Virus record (IMG/VR): IMGVR_UViG_3300046736_000076
Location: 1-41,373 of that record
DNA: 41,373 nucleotides
From: a virus
Direction: 5' to 3' (one strand)
Part shown: positions 31,275-38,373 of the stretch, piece after piece
Position numbering within the stretch: the first letter of the stretch is position 1
Layout of the letters: each line of letters begins with the position of its first letter
Notes under the pieces: generated by a model
Told to the model about the DNA's origin: nothing
Database searches by the model: none
Seen by the model: the letters and a program-made list of their open reading frames with translations, nothing else
Program-made: the position numbers and the translations under genes

Positions 31275-31302
31275 ATTATACAACAAGTCAAAATTTTGGA
31301 AA
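31275..31302 (-). promoter_or_regulatory. Promoter of the replication operon
   Basis: Minus strand: TTTCCA (31302-31297), 16 bases, then a perfect TATAAT (31280-31275), 44 bases before the first ATG. The 13 bases CTTGTTGTATAAT are repeated exactly ahead of the CobS/CobT operon. It fits host sigma-70 recognition, consistent with the lack of a phage RNA polymerase. Confidence 0.7.
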
Positions 31303-31576
31303 CCCCCGCTGGAAAAACCCGACGACCCCCGAACCAGGCGTTGCAGGAGGCCAGGGTAAATTTCGTGACACCGCAAATTTTCCAAGCTGTCCGTTGTCAA
31401 CGGACACCCCGAGGATTTGGCAGCGCTGTCCCAGGAGCCGTCTACGCGCCCTGGCGGGCGGGAACGGTTCCCCCGCGCGCGAGGAAATCGAAAAAAGCCC
31501 CTCCTGCGCGCGCGGAAAAATAAAAATCGCCTTTAGTAATGGATGCACTCGGAGCGCCGAAGGGCCGAAAATCAGG

Positions 31577-31657
31577 CGGTTAGTGAGCGCTCACTAACCG
31601 AACGAGCGTTCGCTAACGTGAGTGAGCGCTCACTTCGTCCGTTAGTGAGCGCTCACT
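31577..31657. repeat. Palindrome array, left control region
   Basis: The centre AGTGAGCGCTCACT occurs three times (31582-31595, 31621-31634, 31644-31657). The first copy is extended to a perfect 24-bp palindrome whose half is CGGTTAGTGAGC (31577-31588). Between copies is a second type, CGAACG-AG-CGTTCG (31599-31612). The regular dyads suggest binding sites for a dimeric regulator. The same two motifs recur at 36.5 kb. Confidence 0.85.
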
Positions 31658-31788
31658 TCAACAAAATGCCCTGGGCGCCTGGTCGCGCTCGCCTGGTCGC
31701 GCCTGGTTCACCTGGTGCGATTCACCTGGAGTGCGTGAAACCGGCGGCGCCGGATAACCGGACAACGGACGCGCAGCCGGTGCGCTAG

Positions 31789-31821
31789 GGCGGAGGAGAG
31801 GCGGAGGAGAGGCGGAGGAGA
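31789..31821. repeat. Three tandem 11-bp repeats
   Basis: GGCGGAGGAGA repeated three times without mismatch, followed by a partial fourth (GGCGGACGGCG). Purine-rich on the plus strand. Lies in non-coding DNA downstream of the CobS/CobT operon terminator; role unknown. Confidence 0.9.
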
Positions 31822-31965
31822 GGCGGACGGCGCCCAGCCGGAAACCGGCAGCCGCACCGGACGCCGGGAACGGACGCCGGACGGCTTAGAACGGCTTACA
31901 GCGCATCCGGCGCCGTGCCGGGATACTCCGGCATGCCGGACGGGCGCCCGTGGCTGCCACGGGCG

Positions 31966-31992
31966 AAAAAAAGCCCAGCCGGACGGCTGGGC
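31966..31992 (-). terminator. Terminator of the CobS/CobT operon
   Basis: Read on the minus strand: GCCCAGCCG and CGGCTGGGC (31992-31984 and 31981-31973) form a perfect stem, followed directly by seven T (31972-31966). A second perfect hairpin with halves CGCCCGTGG/CCACGGGCG follows at 31945-31965. Confidence 0.9.
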
Positions 31993-32012
31993 GGAAAGGG
32001 AACGCCGGACGC

Positions 32013-32072
32013 CTAGTCGCAGCCGCACGCGGCGATGAACCAGACCAGAGCAAGCACGATTAGCCAGCCCAT
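32013..32072 (-). CDS. 19-residue lipoprotein
   Basis: Complete sequence MGWLIVLALVWFIAACGCD. It is a signal peptide with a consensus lipobox (IAAC) and would leave only a four-residue lipidated peptide, Cys-Gly-Cys-Asp. The ATG is one base after the CobT-like stop, with GGGAG supplied by the end of that gene, and the terminator follows 21 bases after the stop. The layout supports a real gene despite its size. It recalls the small lysis lipoproteins of colicin plasmids, but homology cannot be claimed. Confidence 0.65.
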   Translation of the reverse strand: MGWLIVLALVWFIAACGCD

Positions 32073-32073
32073 G

Positions 32074-34131
32074 TCAGTCTCCCATGCCGACGGCGCGCGC
32101 TTCCGGCGCGTCTGCCAGCGCGCGCAGCACTTCGCGCATACTGGCACTGCCTAGGTCGCCCGCGTGCGCCACAGTGGCGCGGTACGGGTACGCGTCGCAC
32201 GCTGGTTCGTTGCCAATCCCGATAGCGACGATTGACACGCCTAGCGCGCGGTACTTGTTGACCGCTTGCGTCATGACGCTCGCCGCGTCGCCGCAGCCGT
32301 CGGTAACGAATACCACAAGGCGGCGCCCAGCGTCTTGTTGCAGCACGCGCTCGCATACGCTGGTCAGCGCTGCTAGGTCCGGCGTATTCCCGTTCGCGTA
32401 CACGTCCGCAACGCGCGCATAACCGGCGGCGATTGGTTCAGCGAAGCCCTTTACGGTCGCCAGCTTGCAGCGCTTGCCGCGCAACGCGTCGCGCGCGTTT
32501 ACGCTTGTGTCAGCGCTGGACGCGTCAATTTCCGCGCGCGCCTGTTTTTCGGATTCACTCTCCGGTATGTATCCATGCTGATAGCCCATGTCGGGACCGA
32601 TAACCGACGCGTCGCGGAATACGCTAACGTCCACCAGCGCACCGGCATCGTGGCAGATATCGGCCAGCACAAGGGCTGCCATGCTCGCCGCGTGAATGTC
32701 GCCCTGCATGCTGCTACTGCCATCAATGCAGATAGCAACGGCGGCGCGTATGCCGTCGCGCATCGTGCGGCGCCGGAATACGTTGTCGGCGCCGGTAGCA
32801 ACGCGCGCCAGCGCGCCGGGGTTTACGCGTCCGCTACGCTTGCCAGCTTCCAGCGAATCGTTCGCGCTGCATTCCAGCACGCGCCGCAACGCGCCGCGCG
32901 TTACCGGCACGTTGCCAAGCTTTTTAATCTCACTGCGCGCATATTCGGCGCGGCTGCGCATGCTGTCGGTAATCGTTTCCGTTTCCACTACCGGCGGCTG
33001 CACGCTTCCGGATAAATCGTCGCAATCGCCGCGCAGCTTTATATTGCTGTCGCGTCCAGCGCTGCGCGCGTTGCCGTGCGGCTGGTCGCGCGGTGCATCG
33101 TCGCCGCTGTCGCCGGATTCGCTGTCGCCGTCAGCGTCGCCGCTGTCGCTGTTACCGTTGCTGTCGCCGCTGTCGTCGTCGCTCGGCTGGTCGCCGCTGT
33201 CGCCGTCGTCGCTCGGCTGGTCGCCGTCGTCGCTCGGCTGCGGATTGACGTGAACCGGCGGTTGGTCCGGCTGCGCATCCAGAATCGGAACCAGCGCATC
33301 CAGCACGGCGACCGTAACAACGTGCGTAAGTTGCGTGCCATCTTGCGCCGGACAATCGCGCAGTGCATCCATGCTCGCCGCAGCCGCATCGTAAATGCAA
33401 CGCAACGCGCTGGGCATGTCGTCCAACAAATCCGACGCGCCAGCATGCTCGCGCATTGCGTACGCAAGCGCGAACGGAAAATCGGCAATGTCGCTCGCGT
33501 CAAAATCGCCGCGCGCTTCCGCAAGGATAGCGCCCAGCGTCGCGCGCAAGCATTGCGCCGCACCGCGTACCATGCCGGACGCAATCAGCGCGCGCTCGAT
33601 TCGTACGTCCTCCAGCGCGTTTAGCACGTTGCGCGCGTATTCCGGCGATATGCCGACATGCTCATTGCGGAACGTGCTGGACGCGTACACGCTGCACGCT
33701 GTCGCCCATGCATTGGGGTTAGTGTGCAGCCAGTGGCCGCAGACTTCATGCAGGATGTACCCAAGGTACTCGTTCGCTTGCGCGCGCGACATGGTGCCGG
33801 ACGCCGGGAGCGCTGGTAAGTTAACGGCGCCGGTAACGTGCAGCCGTCCCTTTGCATCGTGTTGCCATTCATGACGCGTAAACGCGGTGCGTCCGACGTA
33901 CTGGATCACAATGTCGGTCGCGCGCATCGGCGCAACGTGCGGCAACGTGTTCCACGTCCGCGCGATAACGTCCAGCACCGCAGCCTTCAAGGCTGCGGGC
34001 TGCACGCGCGGCGCGTCGAATAACGGCGCGTCGCCAAAAATTGCAGCGGCGCGCGTGTTGGCAATGATAGCGGCGGCGCGTTGCTTGTCAGTCAACGCGC
34101 GCTTACGCTTAGTCGGTACGATCATCGTCAT
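32074..34131 (-). CDS. CobT-like VWA-domain protein
   Basis: 685 residues, ribosome-binding site AAGGGAAT inside the CobS-like gene. Residues 65-180: metallopeptidase-like segment with ILHEVCGHWLHTNP (H128-E..-H133, one residue longer than HExxH) and NALEDVRIER (171-180). Residues about 300-350: Asp/Ser/Gly-rich acidic linker typical of CobT. Residues 460-660: VWA domain with MIDAS DGSSS (470-474), GNTPD (Thr583) and VTDGCGD (Asp611). It pairs with the AAA+ gene upstream. In CobST the pair serves metal insertion into a corrin ring, but no corrin gene is present and the large CobN subunit is absent; phage CobST-like pairs more likely remodel a protein. Codons are less C-ended than in virion genes. 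Confidence 0.85.
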   Translation of the reverse strand: MTMIVPTKRKRALTDKQRAAAIIANTRAAAIFGDAPLFDAPRVQPAALKAAVLDVIARTWNTLPHVAPMRATDIVIQYVGRTAFTRHEWQHDAKGRLHVTGAVNLPALPASGTMSRAQANEYLGYILHEVCGHWLHTNPNAWATACSVYASSTFRNEHVGISPEYARNVLNALEDVRIERALIASGMVRGAAQCLRATLGAILAEARGDFDASDIADFPFALAYAMREHAGASDLLDDMPSALRCIYDAAAASMDALRDCPAQDGTQLTHVVTVAVLDALVPILDAQPDQPPVHVNPQPSDDGDQPSDDGDSGDQPSDDDSGDSNGNSDSGDADGDSESGDSGDDAPRDQPHGNARSAGRDSNIKLRGDCDDLSGSVQPPVVETETITDSMRSRAEYARSEIKKLGNVPVTRGALRRVLECSANDSLEAGKRSGRVNPGALARVATGADNVFRRRTMRDGIRAAVAICIDGSSSMQGDIHAASMAALVLADICHDAGALVDVSVFRDASVIGPDMGYQHGYIPESESEKQARAEIDASSADTSVNARDALRGKRCKLATVKGFAEPIAAGYARVADVYANGNTPDLAALTSVCERVLQQDAGRRLVVFVTDGCGDAASVMTQAVNKYRALGVSIVAIGIGNEPACDAYPYRATVAHAGDLGSASMREVLRALADAPEARAVGMGD

Positions 34132-34133
34132 GA

Positions 34134-35570
34134 TTAATTCCCTTGAACGAAGTTAGCGGCTGCCGCAAGCTCTGCCGCGTTAGGCCAATGCGTAGCAAAA
34201 CAGCCGCGCAGCTTTTCCCATGATTCAGGCGGCGCGCCCAGCGTTACCGCGCACTCATACGCGCTTTCCGCTGTCTCGCCGCATACAATCAGAATGCCCA
34301 TTGCAACGCACGCACGCAACCCCGGCGCGCCGCGTAGCTCGCCGCTGTCTGCCTCTGTGCGCGCAACGCGCGAGACTTTAATGATTGCGTTGGCAATCGC
34401 CGCGCTTAACTTGCGTCCGGTATCGCGCTGCACGACAGCCCGCAGCAACTTCGCCTCTTGCGCTTCCGGCAAGTACTGCATGCGAACCTTGAACATGAAC
34501 CGCGACAGCGTATCAATGCCCATGCCGCTATTGCGTCCCAAGTACTCGCCGCCGATATCGCCGTGGCCTAGCGTGTTGTCGGCTGCAAAATTCGCAACGT
34601 GATCGGCAACGCTGAGTAGTTCACCGACGCGCGGCAGCCGCACCGGCGCGCCGTTGCGTTCCAGTACCGGATTGAGCGCTGCAAGATAGCCTTGCGCCGC
34701 GTACGTTATTTCATCGTGCAACACGATGGCACCGGCAACCTTGAAACCTTGCGCCGCTGGGCCGTATTGAAATGACGTGTTGCCAGCTTCCAAACCCATA
34801 TCGCCCAGCACGTCGGCTGGTTCCGTTGCGCGCGTGTAGTTCACGCGGAAAAACGCACGTCCCAAGCGCGCCGCAAGCTGGCGCACCAGTTCCGTTTTGC
34901 CAGTGCCAGCCGGACCAGCCAGCCAAACGGGTACAGGCTTGTCAAGCGACAGCGAATGCAGACAGATACGCAAAACCTTGGCGTCGAATTGATACAGCGA
35001 ATCAATGATCGGCGCGTCGGGGTGACCGTAATGCAACAAGCTGCAATCGTCCGGCAGCAACGCGGCAACGTCCGGTTGGTCCGCGAACACTTCGCGCGCG
35101 CTGACGCGGCGCGGTGCGCCGTCATGATGCGCAACGTGAATCAACGGCGACGGCTGCATTGCGTCCAGCATGTCATTGATTACAACGTCCGCTGCAACGT
35201 CGGCAACGTGCGTTGCGAACGGCTGCGGCGCAACGGGTACCGGCGCGGCTGCTACAGCGGCTGCCACGGCGCGCGGCGCGAATACGGGTACGGTAACGGC
35301 TGGCGCCGTTCCCGGCGCGGCTGGCAGTGGCATTGCTGGCGCCGCTGGCGCGACGCTGGGCGCCGGGGGAACCACGGCGCCGCTGAGAATGCCGGACGCG
35401 AGCGCGTCGACGTGCGCTTGCGTGTAGTTACCTTGCGCAATCCATGCAGCAATGAAGCGCTGCAAGTCTGCCATCGTGTAACGCTTGTGATCGAAGCCGA
35501 TACGTCCGTTTCCGAGTTGCTTTAAAAGCTCGCCGAGTTGGCGAAAGTTCAGTTGCATGTACATGGTCAT
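34134..35570 (-). CDS. CobS-like MoxR-family AAA+ ATPase
   Basis: 478 residues. An N-terminal helical part (about 1-65, LNFRQLGELLKQLGNGRIGF) is followed by an Ala/Pro-rich linker (66-120), then the AAA+ core: VWLAGPAGTGKTELVRQLAA (Walker A 219-226), AIVLHDEITYAAQGYLAALN (Walker B 281-287, His in place of the usual Leu/Asp neighbour), and 'GHGDIGGEYLGRNSGMGIDTLSRF', the CobS-type sensor/arginine-finger region. It should form a hexameric ring that works with the VWA protein. The start overlaps the upstream stop (ATGA); ATG 35564 has better ribosome-binding-site spacing. Confidence 0.88.
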   Translation of the reverse strand: MTMYMQLNFRQLGELLKQLGNGRIGFDHKRYTMADLQRFIAAWIAQGNYTQAHVDALASGILSGAVVPPAPSVAPAAPAMPLPAAPGTAPAVTVPVFAPRAVAAAVAAAPVPVAPQPFATHVADVAADVVINDMLDAMQPSPLIHVAHHDGAPRRVSAREVFADQPDVAALLPDDCSLLHYGHPDAPIIDSLYQFDAKVLRICLHSLSLDKPVPVWLAGPAGTGKTELVRQLAARLGRAFFRVNYTRATEPADVLGDMGLEAGNTSFQYGPAAQGFKVAGAIVLHDEITYAAQGYLAALNPVLERNGAPVRLPRVGELLSVADHVANFAADNTLGHGDIGGEYLGRNSGMGIDTLSRFMFKVRMQYLPEAQEAKLLRAVVQRDTGRKLSAAIANAIIKVSRVARTEADSGELRGAPGLRACVAMGILIVCGETAESAYECAVTLGAPPESWEKLRGCFATHWPNAAELAAAANFVQGN

Positions 35571-35752
35571 TTCCTTTTGGATTGTGATGCATTGAATTGC
35601 GCGAGCGCTTGCGACAGCGCGCGTGCTTGCGGCGATTGCCGCGCTTGCGTTTCCTTGTCAACGTAATGCAGGAAGGCAAGCAACGCAACGAACAACAACA
35701 TCAAGACGGCGAGCGCGGCGCCGGGATACAGCGCGATTAGGTACAGTGCCAT
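35567..35752 (-). CDS. 61-residue membrane protein of the CobS/CobT operon
   Basis: Starts MALYLIALYPGAALAVLMLL: one long hydrophobic segment (about 2-27) followed by a soluble charged helix (YVDKETQARQSPQARALSQA). ATG 35752 overlaps the upstream stop (TGATG) and the TGA overlaps the CobS-like start. It could anchor the ATPase pair at the membrane; inference. Confidence 0.75.
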   Translation of the reverse strand: MALYLIALYPGAALAVLMLLFVALLAFLHYVDKETQARQSPQARALSQALAQFNASQSKRK

Positions 35753-35952
35753 CACGCGCACCGTTGCGTGATGGCATGCCGCACGTTGCAGACTGCGCAA
35801 CGGTGCAACGCGCTTGCGTTGTACAGCATGGCAACGGCGGCGACGCTGGCGCGCGGCGCCGGTACTGCAAACGCAACGCGCGTCGTTTCCACGATGCGCG
35901 CGGTGCGGTGCGCGGCGAGCGCTTGGTGCGCGCGATACTCTGACTGTCTCAT
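35752..35952 (-). CDS. 66-residue Cys-containing protein, first gene of the CobS/CobT operon
   Basis: Starts MRQSEYRAHQALAAHRTARI; basic and Ala-rich, with HRCAVCNVRHAITQRC near the C-terminus, giving CxxC plus a third Cys and several His that might bind a metal. Ribosome-binding site AGGGAAG. It lies 49 bases from the candidate promoter. No family recognised. Confidence 0.65.
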   Translation of the reverse strand: MRQSEYRAHQALAAHRTARIVETTRVAFAVPAPRASVAAVAMLYNASALHRCAVCNVRHAITQRCA

Positions 35953-36001
35953 TCTGGGCTTCCCTAGTTAGCGCGCTGGCCTATCCAGACGCGTCCGCGT
36001 G

Positions 36002-36014
36002 ATTATACAACAAG
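36002..36014 (-). promoter_or_regulatory. Promoter element of the CobS/CobT operon
   Basis: The minus-strand CTTGTTGTATAAT contains a perfect -10 and is identical over 13 bases to the element before the replication operon (31287-31275). Distance to the ATG is also similar (49 against 43 bases). No clear -35 is seen, so the conserved CTTGTTG may itself be recognised. Confidence 0.65.
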
Positions 36015-36041
36015 CCTTTGCGGTTTAGGGAAGGGAAATTT

Positions 36042-36325
36042 AGGTTGCCAGACTCAGGTTGCCAGACTCGGCACCAGGGGCGCCCTATTGAGAGTAGGGT
36101 TATCGAACGATCGTTCGGTTTTTGGATGATGACCCTAGCCGCTGTCAGGTTATCAGATAGTTTCCAGACTAATGCAACAAAATAGCGACGCTTTATCGTT
36201 TGGATTCAATGGTTAACAGGTTGCCAGACTACTTTATATAAACGGAGTTGGGAAATATATAAAAATAGGGATATATGCCCATAAAATATTCCCACCAGAG
36301 TGTTGAGCAAGTAGTCTGGCAACCC
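36042..36325. repeat. 14-bp iterons around an AT-rich tract: candidate origin
   Basis: AGGTTGCCAGACTC occurs twice in perfect tandem (36042-36055, 36056-36069). AGGTTGCCAGACTA lies at 36218-36231 and an inverted copy (TAGTCTGGCAACCC) at 36312-36325. Weaker copies are at 36147-36160 and 36158-36171. Between the third and the inverted copy is a strongly AT-rich stretch (36231-36292) such as origins use for opening. Iterons plus AT-rich DNA in a non-coding region beside early genes are the classic layout of a theta-type origin. Confidence 0.6.
36104..36117. repeat. Perfect 14-bp palindrome
   Basis: CGAACGATCGTTCG, followed by GTTTTT. It shares the CGAACG/CGTTCG half-sites seen in both palindrome arrays, so it may be a further site for the same regulator; a weak rightward terminator is an alternative. 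Confidence 0.6.
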
Positions 36326-36441
36326 GGCAACCGTCCGCGCCACTGCGGAGCGCGTCCGGCGCGCGGCTTACGGCGCATGCAAACCTTGCGCTGTAAGGCT
36401 ATGCCCGTCGTCCGTTGTCCGGCGTCCGTTGTACGTTGTAT

Positions 36442-36502
36442 ATCAATGGTTTAGCAGCGTTCGTTGTAGTCCAGGTTAAACGATCAGCGCTAAGCCATTG
36501 AT
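36442..36502. repeat. 14-bp inverted repeat with 33-base spacer
   Basis: ATCAATGGTTTAGC (36442-36455) and GCTAAGCCATTGAT (36489-36502) are inverted copies with one mismatch. In the non-coding region just upstream of the right palindrome array. Possible regulator sites or RNA structure. Confidence 0.6.
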
Positions 36503-36512
36503 CCGTAAGGGG

Positions 36513-36588
36513 GTGAGCGCTTACTAACGTGAGCGAACGCTCGTTCGGTGAGCGAACGCTCGTTCGGCCCCCCAGTGAGCACTCACTG
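36513..36588. repeat. Palindrome array, right control region
   Basis: GTGAGCGCTTAC (36513-36524, one mismatch from palindrome), then GTGAGCGAACGCTCGTTCG twice in perfect tandem (36529-36547, 36548-36566), then AGTGAGCACTCACT (36574-36587, one base from the left array motif). The shared half-sites GTGAGC and CGAACG/CGTTCG tie this array to the one at 31.58-31.66 kb. Confidence 0.85.
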
Positions 36589-36710
36589 ACCTGGGAGTCT
36601 CGGCCGGAACCAGGCCGGGACGCACCCCCGTCCAGCGGCCTGCGCCCCTCCCCCACAACCCCTAGACCCACTCCCCCCTTCAAAGCACAACATCCGGTAC
36701 CATCCCGCGC

Positions 36711-36995
36711 ATGGAACCAGGTACCGAACTGACCCCAGCACCGCCCACGCCCGTTGTAGCAACGGACGACCCGGTGCTGGCCCCCGTCGTCGCCAACGTC
36801 ACCGAGATCATGGATCGGGCGTACTTGGAAGCGGTGAGTCGCACCCGGCCCGACATCTTCATGAAGTTCGCCGCCCAGGTGCTGGCGATGCGCTCGCCCC
36901 GCACCGGCGACCGGCAGCAGACCGTGGTCAACGTGGTGAACGCGATACCCCGCAGTCCGTTGGACGGACTGCCACCGGGGTTTACCTACAAGTGA
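36711..36995 (+). CDS. Probable small terminase subunit
   Basis: 94 residues directly upstream of the large terminase gene. Acidic Pro-rich N-terminus, then a helix (NVTEIMDRAYLEAVSRTRPD) and 'FMKFAAQVLAMRSP' with a tail PLDGLPPGFTYK. No clear HTH, and shorter than most small terminases; the assignment rests on position. No good ribosome-binding site precedes this ATG, so another start is possible. Confidence 0.6.
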   Translation: MEPGTELTPAPPTPVVATDDPVLAPVVANVTEIMDRAYLEAVSRTRPDIFMKFAAQVLAMRSPRTGDRQQTVVNVVNAIPRSPLDGLPPGFTYK

Positions 36996-36999
36996 CAAC

Positions 37000-38364
37000 G
37001 TGATCTACACGCCGCGTCTGGCGTTCGTTAATTTCCACCAGCGCCACCAGCGCTGGGGGTTGCTGGTGTGCCACCGCCGCGCCGGTAAGACCATCGCCGC
37101 CATCAACGACTTGGTGGGCCGGGCGCTGAACACCATGAAGGTGTATGCCAGCGCCCACCCGCCGCAGTACGCGTACATCGCGCCGTTCTATGCGATGGCG
37201 AAGCGGATCGCCTTCGACTACTTGGTGAGATACACCGACCAGCCGGGGATGCGCGTCAGCGTCAACATCGCGGAACTCACCGTGGTGTTGCATAACGGCG
37301 CCAAGATCATGCTGTTCGGGGCCGACAAGCCGGACGCGCTTCGTGGAATTTATCTCGACGGCGCGGTCATCGACGAACCGGCGATCATGAGGCCGCGCGT
37401 GTTCACCGAAGTCCTCCGTCCGCTGTTAGCGGACCGCATCGGCTGGTGCATCTTCATTGGCACCCCCAACGGCAAGAATGAGTTCTGGCGGCTGCGCGAG
37501 GAGGCGCGCATGAACCCCGACAAGTGGTTCCTGATGACGCTCCCGGCGTCCGCGTCCGGCCTCTTGCCGCAGGAAGAACTCGACGACGCCCGGCGCATCA
37601 TGAGCGACGACGAGTATGCCCAAGAATTTGAATGCAGCTTTGAGGCGGCGCTCAAAGGCTCGTTCTACGGCAAACTTCTCAACGAGATCGCGCACCGCAT
37701 CACCAACGTCGAATACGACGCCGCGCTGCCCGTGCATGTCAGCTTGGACCTTGGTTACACGGACAGCACCGCGCTGTGGTGGTGGCAGGCGCTCGGGGAT
37801 GAAGTGCGCTACATCCGCTGTGAAGAACACAGCGGGCTGGAACTCAGCGACTACGTTGGCATCATGCGCAGCTACGGCTACACCTACGGCGACGTGTGGT
37901 TACCACACGACGCGCGGGCCAAGAGCCTGCAAACCGGGCGCTCAACGATTGAAATTCTCAAATCGCTCGGCGTCAAGGGCAAGATCGTGCCCGAACTCAG
38001 CGTGCAGCAGGGCATCCAGGCCAGCCGCTTCGTGCTGTCCTCCGATGAAACCTTCCTCGACGCCGAAAACTGCGCCGATGGCATCGAAGCCCTGCGCCAA
38101 TACCAACGTGAATGGGACGACAAGAAGCAGGCGTTCAAGGAACAGCCGAAACACGACCACACCAGCCACTACGCCGATAGTTTTCGTTACAGCGCCCTCG
38201 TTGCGCACAAGGGCGCGCGCGAGTTCGTGAATCGGGTGGCGCCGCCCCGGCCCACGGGCCGCTTGGGGCAGCAGGGCTACGACCCGCGCCTGCCGTTCGG
38301 TGGTAACGTGCGCCTCAACGATATGTGGGACCAGACCACCGTCCGTCCCAACGCGCGCATTTAA
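37000..38364 (+). CDS. terL: Large terminase subunit
   Basis: 454 residues, GTG start four bases after the small subunit stop. ATPase: Walker A CHRRAGKT (24-31), Walker B LDGAVIDEPA (119-128), coupling motif FIGTPNGKNEF (152-162). Nuclease (RNase H-like): VSLDLGYTDSTALWWW (Asp250), a central acidic site in 'LPHDARAKSLQTG', and HYADSFRYSAL (Asp393). It cuts and pumps DNA into the prohead through the portal. All core residues are present, so it should be active. Confidence 0.95.
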   Translation: MIYTPRLAFVNFHQRHQRWGLLVCHRRAGKTIAAINDLVGRALNTMKVYASAHPPQYAYIAPFYAMAKRIAFDYLVRYTDQPGMRVSVNIAELTVVLHNGAKIMLFGADKPDALRGIYLDGAVIDEPAIMRPRVFTEVLRPLLADRIGWCIFIGTPNGKNEFWRLREEARMNPDKWFLMTLPASASGLLPQEELDDARRIMSDDEYAQEFECSFEAALKGSFYGKLLNEIAHRITNVEYDAALPVHVSLDLGYTDSTALWWWQALGDEVRYIRCEEHSGLELSDYVGIMRSYGYTYGDVWLPHDARAKSLQTGRSTIEILKSLGVKGKIVPELSVQQGIQASRFVLSSDETFLDAENCADGIEALRQYQREWDDKKQAFKEQPKHDHTSHYADSFRYSALVAHKGAREFVNRVAPPRPTGRLGQQGYDPRLPFGGNVRLNDMWDQTTVRPNARI

Positions 38365-38373
38365 GGAACCAGC

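Larger units (their letters stand above)
31303..32012. other. Non-coding control region between the two leftward operons
   Basis: No convincing gene. It holds, in order: an inverted repeat TGTCCGTTG/CAACGGACA at 31388-31406 with one central base; a palindrome array at 31577-31657; repeated CCTGG-containing units at about 31675-31731; three perfect 11-bp tandem repeats at 31789-31821; several CGGACGCCGG-type motifs; and the terminator of the CobS/CobT operon. Frames that stay open across it cross the palindromes or the terminator and have no family resemblance. Confidence 0.7.
36015..36710. other. Non-coding region with candidate replication origin and operators
   Basis: About 700 bases between divergent operons with no convincing gene. 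It holds iterons, an AT-rich tract, inverted repeats and a palindrome array (listed separately). The last 110 bases before the small terminase gene are C-rich (36643-36682) and could contain the packaging site, by analogy with cos/pac sites near terminase genes; no sequence proof. Confidence 0.65.

Noticed and set aside
31288-31548. Possible leftward gene of 86 codons
   Set aside because: It would overlap the promoter of the replication operon and shows no family resemblance.
31577-31657. CRISPR array
   Set aside because: The repeats are palindromic, unequally spaced (39 and 23 bases) and lack uniform spacers.
31543-31788. Possible rightward gene of 81 codons
   Set aside because: It runs through the palindrome array, is Arg-rich without family resemblance and has no ribosome-binding site.
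31708-32028. Possible leftward gene of 106 codons
   Set aside because: It reads through the operon terminator and the tandem repeats and overlaps the 19-residue lipoprotein; composition is typical of a chance GC-rich frame.
36399-36998. Possible leftward gene of 199 codons
   Set aside because: It crosses the palindrome array and lies antisense to the small terminase gene; no domain and no start signals.
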